Positions 1-4,701 of a DNA stretch of 6,437 nucleotides are shown in pieces; the first letter of the stretch is position 1; each line of letters begins with the position of its first letter. The DNA comes from Roseburia sp. (GTDB lineage Bacteria; Bacillota; Clostridia; Lachnospirales; Lachnospiraceae). The DNA lies in contig JAGAIK010000150.1 in assembly GCA_017626625.1 (NCBI GenBank), forward strand, positions 1-6,437, in the 5' to 3' direction. The position numbers and the translations under genes were made by a program. Below the pieces are notes generated by a model. It saw nothing but the letters and a program-made list of their open reading frames with translations, was not told the DNA's origin and did not search any database.

Positions 1-116
1 GTGTTTAACACAGGATACAGTGTAATTATCACAAAGACTACCATAAAAATGGTGTTGCACAGGACAAAAATCTTATCCCACACCGATGTTTTCCTTCTTC
101 TCTTCGTTTTTTTCAT
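1..116 (-). CDS. Carbohydrate ABC transporter permease, LplC/YtcP type (partial, N-terminus only)
   Basis: This is the start of a second inner-membrane permease subunit. The gene begins with ATG at 116 and is cut by the left edge of the window after 38 complete codons. The start is well supported: a GGAGG ribosome binding site lies at 126-122, five bases upstream. The visible protein has a strongly basic N-terminus (MKKTKRRRK), then a hydrophobic first membrane segment from about residue 16 to 33, ending in TLYPVLN, which is typical of the first helix of LplC/YtcP-like MalG-class permeases. It follows the LplB-type permease by 33 bases, so the two are very probably co-transcribed and form the heterodimeric channel of one importer. 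The EAA loop and the other helices are outside the window. Assignment rests on the short N-terminus plus the gene order. Confidence 0.85.
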   Translation of the reverse strand, partial: MKKTKRRRKTSVWDKIFVLCNTIFMVVFVIITLYPVLN

Positions 117-149
117 GTCGACCTCCATACTAACGTCTGTTCCTGCCTG

Positions 150-1100
150 TTAAAACAGCCGTTCTTCCCCATTCCTTTTTGCAATCTGATTGGCAATGAC
201 AATCAGCACGATACTTACGAGACTCTTAAAGATACCTGCGGCTGTACCGATGGAGAAATCATTCTGGCTGATGCCCCATTTCAATACATAGATATCTATT
301 GTCTGCGATACGCTCTGTACCAGGCCGTTTCCTAACAGATACTGGATTTCAAATCCTGCGTTCAGCACATTTCCCACATTCATTAACAGCAAAATAATAA
401 TCGTAGGTTTAATGCCCGGCAGCGTCACATATTTGATTCTCGCCCATCTTCCCGCCCCGTCGATATTGGCGGCTTCATAGAGGGAAGGGTCGATTGCCGT
501 GATGGCGGACAGATAAATAATGGCATTCCATCCGGTCTCTTTCCACACATTGGCAAATGCCACAATGGGCCAGAAGAATTTCGGGTGTGCAAAAAAGTTC
601 AGCGGCTGGTCTAAAATGCCAAAATTCATCAGAAGTTCATTGATGATACCGGTGCTTGACAACGCATCATGCAAAATTCCCGTTACAATAATCCAGGATA
701 AAAAGTGGGGCAGATAAGAAATGGTCTGCACCGTTTTCTTTCCCCCTGCCGATTTCACCTCGTTTAACAGGATGGCAAAGACAATCGCCATGATAAAGGT
801 AACTGCCAGATTAATGACACCCATGGCTAAGGTATTGCGGATAACTTTCAGAAACGTGACATCCGAAAACAGCTGCACAAATTTCTCTAATCCTACAAAC
901 TGGGAATGGAGCAATCCATCCTTGGGTTTGTAATTCTGAAAAGCCATCAGCCACCCTCCTAAGGGCAGATAATAGAAAATAAATCCATAGACTACAATGA
1001 TTGCCGACCAGAGCAGCAGCACCTTCTGCCTTTTTATTTCTTTCCACGTAATTTTAATTTCCGGCTCTTTTATTTTTTCTTTTCTTTTTATCAAAGCCAT
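150..1100 (-). CDS. Carbohydrate ABC transporter permease, LplB type
   Basis: This is an intact inner-membrane permease of the binding-protein-dependent sugar importers (MalF class, LplB/YtePQ-like), 316 residues from the chosen start, which is normal for the family. A basic cytoplasmic N-terminus (about 1-27) precedes hydrophobic segments near residues 28-48, 88-112, 126-145, 178-200, 232-250 and 284-305. The EAA loop that docks the ATPase is clear at about 208-228 (YEAANIDGAGRWARIKYVTLP region, with the conserved EAA and the Gly of IDGAG). An in-frame ATG lies four codons upstream at 1112, but the ATG at 1100 is preferred because GGAGG sits five bases before it, while the upstream ATG overlaps that site. 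It lies behind the binding-protein gene and ahead of the second permease. No ATPase gene is present; a shared MsmX-type ATPase is the usual partner. Substrate is unknown, probably an oligosaccharide. Confidence 0.93.
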   Translation of the reverse strand: MALIKRKEKIKEPEIKITWKEIKRQKVLLLWSAIIVVYGFIFYYLPLGGWLMAFQNYKPKDGLLHSQFVGLEKFVQLFSDVTFLKVIRNTLAMGVINLAVTFIMAIVFAILLNEVKSAGGKKTVQTISYLPHFLSWIIVTGILHDALSSTGIINELLMNFGILDQPLNFFAHPKFFWPIVAFANVWKETGWNAIIYLSAITAIDPSLYEAANIDGAGRWARIKYVTLPGIKPTIIILLLMNVGNVLNAGFEIQYLLGNGLVQSVSQTIDIYVLKWGISQNDFSIGTAAGIFKSLVSIVLIVIANQIAKRNGEERLF

Positions 1101-1109
1101 AGTTTCCTC
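1101..1109 (-). promoter_or_regulatory. Ribosome binding site that decides the LplB-type permease start
   Basis: The minus strand reads ATGGAGGAAACTATG. The GGAGG core (1110-1106) is five bases before the ATG at 1100. The first ATG (1112) overlaps the same GGAGG, has only a G-rich stretch right against it, and would therefore be a poor start. This favours the 316-residue product over the 320-residue one. Confidence 0.7.
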
Positions 1110-1137
1110 CATTCCCCCGGACTGTCTATCTTTATAC

Positions 1138-1172
1138 AGGAAAAGCAGGTAAGCTGCCTTCCTGCCTTTCCT
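1138..1172 (-). other. Intercistronic stem-loop between binding-protein and permease genes
   Basis: The 92-base gap after the binding-protein gene holds a 12-bp inverted repeat: arms 1172-1161 (AGGAAAGGCAGG on the minus strand) and 1149-1138 (CCTGCTTTTCCT), with an 11-base loop. Eleven pairs are Watson-Crick and one is a G-U wobble in the minus-strand RNA; on the plus strand the same position would be an A-C mismatch, so the structure is best in the direction of transcription. No T tract follows (the next bases are GTATAAAG), so it is not a standard intrinsic terminator. By analogy with other binding-protein operons it may protect the upstream message from 3' exonucleases or attenuate transcription, giving more binding protein than permease. 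That role is inference. Confidence 0.6.
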
Positions 1173-1192
1173 TCTGCGGTTATCTTTTTTCC

Positions 1193-2314
1193 TTACTCAT
1201 ATTTTGCCGCTTCTTCCATTCTGCGGTCTAATTCTGCCTGCATTTCATCAATAAACGCCTGTGGATTGCAGGAGTCATAAATACCCATGTACTCTTCCCA
1301 TGCCGTTTCAAAATCCGCTGCCATTACCACTTTCGGAAGATATTCATGCTTCACCTCTCCCATCTTCGTCCATGCCAGACCGCCCTCGGTGTCGGTGGTC
1401 ATGTTGTTAGAGAAGGAATACATCGGATACCACGGACCCGGCGCTTCGCTGGTTCCAAGCATATCCACATAGGTTTCCGCACCGTAAGCGGTAAAGCATT
1501 CCTGTACATTTTTGCTTAAGCCGTCATAAAACTCCTTTGGCTGTCCTTCCGGTTTCATGGCGTTAATGCCGTCCCGGCTGGTTCCTGTATACTGCGGGAA
1601 ATAAGAATAGGTGCAGAGGTGAGATGCCTTATAAGCAGTATCAGACGCCTGCATTCTCATCTCCTCGGTACGGTAATACTCGCCATTCTCATCCACTTCA
1701 TAATCCACGCCTTTTTCACCCCAGCACCGGAGGTCATGCACTTCCTGTCCCAACAGGTCATTTACAAACTGAAGTGCGCCTTCCACGTCCTCACAACTGG
1801 TGGTAATGGCAAGACCGCTTGCTACGTTTAAGGTACCGCCGGAGTTATGCCACTGGTTTGTCATGCCCTCCTCGATGGTAATCGGAAGCGGTACATAGTT
1901 GCAGCCTTTCAAATCCAGTCCCTGCTGTTTTAACGCATCCTCTGCGGTATAAGCAAAATCCCACCACTGGTCAATCATACCAAGGACACGTCCTGTAGAA
2001 AGCTTTGCGATATACTCGTCATAGGTCTGGGTAAAGGACTCCGGGTCTACGATGCCCTTCTGGTATTCTTCATTTAATTTCTGGAAATAACGTTTTGCCG
2101 TATCTGTGGTATTGTAATCGATGACCTTTAATTCCTCCGGGTCTACGATAACAGAACCGTCATTGGGATAACCGTCAAGGAACTGCGGTGCATTCTCCAG
2201 GCAGAAATAACGCCAGTCCTCGCAGAGAATGGTGTAGGGAATATTTTCCGTTCCGTCCTCCATCGTCGGGTTCGCCTCGTTATAAGCCTCTATCAAATCA
2301 AAATACTGATCCAT
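1193..2314 (-). CDS. C-terminal fragment of the frameshifted solute-binding protein
   Basis: This frame encodes the bulk of the binding protein. It is open from just after a TGA at 2446-2444 down to TAA at 1193; family-like sequence begins at about 2434, giving 413 residues. The first ATG in the frame is at 2314 (MDQYFDLIEAYNEANP, 373 residues), but no Shine-Dalgarno sequence precedes it, and sequence upstream (DEAFWIQTRVLEWAGYPEIHT) reads as normal coding sequence for the family. I infer that this piece is not an independent gene. It carries conserved-looking stretches such as AITTSCEDVEGALQFVNDLL and DMLGTSEAPGPWYPMYSF and an acidic, helical C-terminus (EMQAELDRRMEEAAKYE) common among these proteins. 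Confidence 0.75.
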   Translation of the reverse strand: MDQYFDLIEAYNEANPTMEDGTENIPYTILCEDWRYFCLENAPQFLDGYPNDGSVIVDPEELKVIDYNTTDTAKRYFQKLNEEYQKGIVDPESFTQTYDEYIAKLSTGRVLGMIDQWWDFAYTAEDALKQQGLDLKGCNYVPLPITIEEGMTNQWHNSGGTLNVASGLAITTSCEDVEGALQFVNDLLGQEVHDLRCWGEKGVDYEVDENGEYYRTEEMRMQASDTAYKASHLCTYSYFPQYTGTSRDGINAMKPEGQPKEFYDGLSKNVQECFTAYGAETYVDMLGTSEAPGPWYPMYSFSNNMTTDTEGGLAWTKMGEVKHEYLPKVVMAADFETAWEEYMGIYDSCNPQAFIDEMQAELDRRMEEAAKYE

Positions 2315-2343
2315 GGTATGGATTTCCGGGTAGCCTGCCCACT

Positions 2344-2898
2344 CTAATACTCTGGTCTGAATCCAGAATGCCTCATCATTGTGAACCGTTGCTTTCTCTT
2401 CCCCGTAAATATTTCCAAACTGCTGTATCCAGTAATATGTCCGTCATCCTGGCGGAGTCTATCCCACTCTTCTTCCGTCAAAAACTCTTTGATATTGGGA
2501 TATTTGTCTATGTAATCATCCAGTGCCACCAGTGCTCCCGCCTCATAAAGCTGCGCCATACCGTCGCCGCCGTCAATAAAGTCCGGATATTCGCCTCCTG
2601 CAATTAAGGTTCCCACTGCTTCCTGTGCTTTCTGCCCCGTCAGCCAGGTCTCCTTACATTTTGCTCCGGTAATCTCGGCAATCTTCTGCTGAAGCTCGTT
2701 GTCATCATTAATCTCTGAACCGGGAACTGCGAAAAATGCGGTAAATTCTTTTATTTCACCGTTATCCCCTGCGGTTTCTCCCGCAGTCTCGGTACCGCCA
2801 GCATTTCCCCCGGTCTGTGCGTCATTTCCACATCCGGCAAACACCCCCGCCGTCATGGCTGTTACTAACAATAAGGATACTAATTTTTTTGTTTTCAC
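2344..2898 (-). CDS. N-terminal fragment of the frameshifted solute-binding lipoprotein
   Basis: If the sequence is correct as given, translation from the GTG at 2898 makes a 184-residue product. Residues 1-155 belong to the true protein: lipoprotein signal with Cys23, low-complexity linker, and the first part of lobe I including LIAGGEYPDFIDGG, a region where binding proteins of this group carry the conserved ASGDYPD-like motif. The last 29 residues (TGYSSLEIF to the stop) come from the wrong frame and resemble nothing expected in the family. The product lacks most of lobe I and all of lobe II and could not bind substrate. An upstream in-frame TTG at 2925 would add nine residues (KQEREDVL and neighbours) but this is the ribosome binding site translated, so it is rejected as start. 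Confidence 0.75.
   Translation of the reverse strand: MKTKKLVSLLLVTAMTAGVFAGCGNDAQTGGNAGGTETAGETAGDNGEIKEFTAFFAVPGSEINDDNELQQKIAEITGAKCKETWLTGQKAQEAVGTLIAGGEYPDFIDGGDGMAQLYEAGALVALDDYIDKYPNIKEFLTEEEWDRLRQDDGHITGYSSLEIFTGKRKQRFTMMRHSGFRPEY
2434..2435 (-). other. Frameshift site in the binding-protein gene
   Basis: The minus strand reads GAC GGA CAT ATT ACT GGA in the upstream frame. Inserting one T (ATT TAC TGG) restores DGHIYWIQQFGNIYGEE. The shift must lie between the TGA that closes the downstream frame at 2446-2444 and the TAG that closes the upstream frame at 2346-2344; the protein sense places it at the two Ts of 2435-2434. No slippery heptamer (X XXY YYZ) is present there, which argues against programmed -1 frameshifting. 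Confidence 0.85.
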
Positions 2899-2906
2899 CA
2901 ATACAT

Positions 2907-2913
2907 CCTCCCT
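2907..2913 (-). promoter_or_regulatory. Ribosome binding site that decides the binding-protein start
   Basis: AGGGAGG on the minus strand lies eight bases before GTG at 2898 and five bases before an adjacent TTG at 2901-2899. It rules out the upstream TTG at 2925, which lies before the site. GTG is preferred on codon preference and spacing, and gives the standard lipoprotein signal KTKKLVSLLLVTAMTAGVFAGC. Confidence 0.75.
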
Positions 2914-2922
2914 TTCTTGTTT

Positions 2923-2944
2923 CAAATCACTGTGAATTGATTTG
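2923..2944 (-). promoter_or_regulatory. Perfect 7-bp inverted repeat in the leader of the binding-protein gene
   Basis: The minus strand carries CAAATCA, eight bases (ATTCACAG), then TGATTTG, a perfect inverted repeat. A second, smaller palindrome, TCACAGTGA (2936-2928), is nested across its centre. The element lies just after the predicted transcription start and ends about ten bases before the ribosome binding site. It could be an operator for a dimeric repressor or a small leader hairpin. It does not match a catabolite-repression (cre) consensus. Function is not known. Confidence 0.45.
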
Positions 2945-2952
2945 TTAATACT

Positions 2953-2980
2953 ATTTTACCGTTCACGGGCACAGAAACAA
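2953..2980 (-). promoter_or_regulatory. Candidate sigma-A-type promoter of the transporter operon
   Basis: On the minus strand, TTGTTT (2980-2975) and TAAAAT (2958-2953) are separated by 16 bases. The -10 matches the consensus at five of six positions, the -35 only at three. The predicted start would be near 2946, giving a leader of roughly 48 bases. A weak -35 is what one would expect for a promoter needing an activator such as the adjacent AraC-type regulator, but this is inferred. An imperfect inverted pair (CCGGTT at 2983-2978 and AACGG near 2963-2959) flanks the spacer. Confidence 0.45.
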
Positions 2981-2990
2981 CCGGAGAAAG

Positions 2991-3048
2991 AATATATAAA
3001 AACAGGGGAAAGTATAGAATCAACATCTATCCTTTCCCCTGTCTTTTT
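2991..3048 (-). terminator. Intrinsic terminator after the response regulator gene
   Basis: The minus strand forms a perfect 11-bp stem, ACAGGGGAAAG (3042-3032) with CTTTCCCCTGT (3012-3002). Inside it, after one G-A mismatch, five further pairs (ATAGA with TCTAT) close a seven-base loop. A run of five Ts (3002-2998), then ATATATT, follows, and an A-rich stretch precedes the stem. It starts about 15 bases past the regulator's stop codon, so it ends the kinase-regulator transcript and separates it from the transporter operon. Confidence 0.88.
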
Positions 3049-3062
3049 CTGGTCCTGTTTTT

Positions 3063-4652
3063 TTATTTCCCGCTCTGCCTGCGGAATTTTGCCGGAGTAC
3101 AGCCCTTTGCCGCAATAAAGCGGTTGATAAAATAGTCCAAATCCTTATAGCCTACCTCCTGGGCAATCTGGTAAATCTTTTCATCAGTGCGCAACAGCCG
3201 CTGCGCCGCCTGCTCCATGCGGTAATTATTGAGATAGTCCTTAAAGGACACCCCATATTTTTTCCGGAAAATCTGTCCTAAATAGGCGCTGTTTACAAAA
3301 TATTTCCGGCTCAATTCCCGCAGCGTTAAATTTTCCGCATAATGCTCCCTTACCTCCCGCTCGATTTCCGAGAGCACGCCTCTGGAAACATTTTTTCTCA
3401 ACTGGGCTAAATACTCTGCATATTCACAGGCAAACCGGGCTAAATGCACACTGCTTCCCCTTAAGATTCCCTCCTCAAAGGAACTTTCACTGATATAGTG
3501 CAGAATCTCCTCCTGGTTGACCCCGTCGTCCTGCTCCGTCGCTAAATGAATGAGCTGAAACAGCAGATAGTTGATGTTTAGATTTACCGTGTCTCCCACC
3601 ACTCCCATCTGCTTCATTTCCTCATAAAGCTGTTCCACACTCTTTCGTATCTCGATTTTCCCATTCTGCTCAATGGCAGCAATCAGTGCGTCAAGACTCT
3701 GTTTGCAGAGGACAATTCCCCCCTGGTTAATCTGCACTTCCTCCTCATAAAAATAAATGTTTTTCCTCATGCGGAATGCCTCTAGGGAGTTGAGCACGCA
3801 GGCAGCGCTGTAGGATTTTGCAATCTGGGAAATATCCGCCACCTTTTTTCCTGCCAGAAAACGTACGGGTTTCTGCAATACGGTCTCCATGTTTTTGCGC
3901 ATTCCCTCCAAATATTCCTTCTCCCCGCAGCCCGCCTTTGCCGCCATATAATCACAGTAGAGGAAACCGATGTCATAACGCTTTTCATCCTGGGATACAT
4001 CAAAAATGCAGTGTCCCTCATCCTCCTTTAAAAAATCAAGCGCCGCCTGATAGAGGTGGCGCTGCATCTGCCGCAGTTCCCCTTCCTCCCGTTCCTCTAA
4101 CTCCATGGAATCCCAAAATTCAATGTCGATATAGCGGATTCCCTCCGACAAGTGCATATGGTTCTTCACATATTCCAAATTCATCCGGTCATATTTTCCA
4201 AAGAGCAATGCCATCACATTACGCGCCAGATAAGCCTTTTCAAATTTCTGCTGGTTCTCCACCTCTCTTCTGGTGTCGGCAGTCATATGGGCTACTTTTC
4301 TTAGGATTTCTAACAGTTCTTCCTTTTCCACCGGCTTTAGCACATAATCCATACACTGATAGCGGATTGCCTGCTTGGCATACCCGAAATCACTGTACCC
4401 GCTTAATATGACAAAGTAGGCATCGGAAATCCCTTCCCTGCGTATGGTTTCTAGCAACTCTAAGCCCGTCATCACCGGCATACGGATATCCGCAACGATT
4501 AAATCCACCTTATTTTCTTTTAAATAATAGAGTGCCTCCCTGCCGTCCGCCGCCGTCGCCGCAATCTCATAGCCCTCTTTGTTCCAGTCAATGAGCACCG
4601 ATAAGCCCTGCACAATAAATGGTTCGTCATCCACTAACAATACACGCAGCAT
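3063..4652 (-). CDS. Response regulator, YesN type (REC plus AraC-family DNA-binding domain)
   Basis: This cytoplasmic transcription factor of 529 residues is phosphorylated by the neighbouring kinase and most likely activates the transporter operon. The receiver domain spans about 1-120: acidic pocket Asp8/Asp9, phosphoacceptor Asp55 (VADIRMP), Ser84 (ILSGYSDF) and Lys106 (LKPV) are all present. A long middle region (about 121-420) without a recognisable domain is normal for YesN-type regulators. The C-terminus (about 425-527) is an AraC-type double helix-turn-helix: first unit LTLRELSRKYFVNSAYLGQIFRKKYG region (442-467), second unit around KIYQIAQEVGYKDLDYFINRF (492-512), ending in the usual TPAKFR. 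ATG at 4652 has AGGAGG eight bases upstream (4666-4661). It lies 49 bases behind the kinase, consistent with one operon, and is followed by a strong terminator. Confidence 0.95.
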   Translation of the reverse strand: MLRVLLVDDEPFIVQGLSVLIDWNKEGYEIAATAADGREALYYLKENKVDLIVADIRMPVMTGLELLETIRREGISDAYFVILSGYSDFGYAKQAIRYQCMDYVLKPVEKEELLEILRKVAHMTADTRREVENQQKFEKAYLARNVMALLFGKYDRMNLEYVKNHMHLSEGIRYIDIEFWDSMELEEREEGELRQMQRHLYQAALDFLKEDEGHCIFDVSQDEKRYDIGFLYCDYMAAKAGCGEKEYLEGMRKNMETVLQKPVRFLAGKKVADISQIAKSYSAACVLNSLEAFRMRKNIYFYEEEVQINQGGIVLCKQSLDALIAAIEQNGKIEIRKSVEQLYEEMKQMGVVGDTVNLNINYLLFQLIHLATEQDDGVNQEEILHYISESSFEEGILRGSSVHLARFACEYAEYLAQLRKNVSRGVLSEIEREVREHYAENLTLRELSRKYFVNSAYLGQIFRKKYGVSFKDYLNNYRMEQAAQRLLRTDEKIYQIAQEVGYKDLDYFINRFIAAKGCTPAKFRRQSGK

Positions 4653-4660
4653 TCCTTATG

Positions 4661-4666
4661 CCTCCT
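4661..4666 (-). promoter_or_regulatory. Ribosome binding site of the response regulator
   Basis: AGGAGG on the minus strand lies eight bases before the ATG at 4652. It is in the 49-base gap after the kinase stop codon. No terminator or clear promoter is visible in that gap, which supports co-transcription of kinase and regulator. Confidence 0.7.
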
Positions 4667-4701
4667 CTTTTCTCCCAAAAATAAATGAACTGTCATAAAA
4701 T

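Larger units (their letters stand above)
1193..2898 (-). pseudogene. Sugar ABC transporter solute-binding lipoprotein, LplA/YtcQ type, broken by a -1 frameshift
   Basis: This is the extracellular substrate-binding subunit of the importer, anchored to the outer face of the membrane. Two abutting frames together give one protein of about 568 residues, the usual size for LplA/YtcQ-type binding proteins. The start is GTG at 2898, with AGGGAGG eight bases upstream (2913-2907). The N-terminus is a lipoprotein signal: basic KTKK, a hydrophobic core, and a lipobox VFAGC with Cys23 as the lipidated residue, followed by a Gly/Thr/Glu-rich linker to about residue 47. The frame breaks near 2434: after DDGHI (residue 155) the reading frame runs into nonsense and stops at 2344, while the -1 frame continues naturally as YWIQQFGNIYGEE and runs to the TAA at 1193. 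One missing T in the minus-strand ATATTAC restores the whole protein. The rest of the operon is intact, so this is either a recent mutation or a sequence error. Confidence 0.9.

Noticed and set aside
117..149. Promoter or terminator between the two permease genes
   Set aside because: The 33-base gap contains only the GGAGG of the second permease and no stem or promoter-like pair of hexamers.
811..1047. Minus-strand open frame of 78 codons inside the LplB-type permease
   Set aside because: It overlaps the permease in another frame, with no ribosome binding site or domain.
1138..1172. Intrinsic terminator after the binding-protein gene
   Set aside because: The stem is good, but the bases that follow (GTATAAAGATAG) have no T run, so full termination is not supported.
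2428..2446. Programmed -1 ribosomal frameshift to join the two binding-protein frames
   Set aside because: There is no slippery heptamer at the shift point and no obvious downstream stimulatory structure, and binding proteins of this family are not known to use recoding.
2188..2607. Plus-strand open frame of 139 codons across the frameshift region
   Set aside because: It is antisense to the binding-protein gene in both of its frames and has no family resemblance; an antisense shadow.
2899..2925. TTG start at 2925 for the binding protein
   Set aside because: The ribosome binding site at 2913-2907 lies downstream of it, and the added residues are that site translated; GTG at 2898 fits spacing and the lipoprotein signal.
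3818..4411. Plus-strand open frame of 197 codons, proline- and serine-rich
   Set aside because: It lies wholly antisense to the response regulator, whose domains and motifs are clear. Its composition is that of a reversed coding strand, and it has no recognisable domain.
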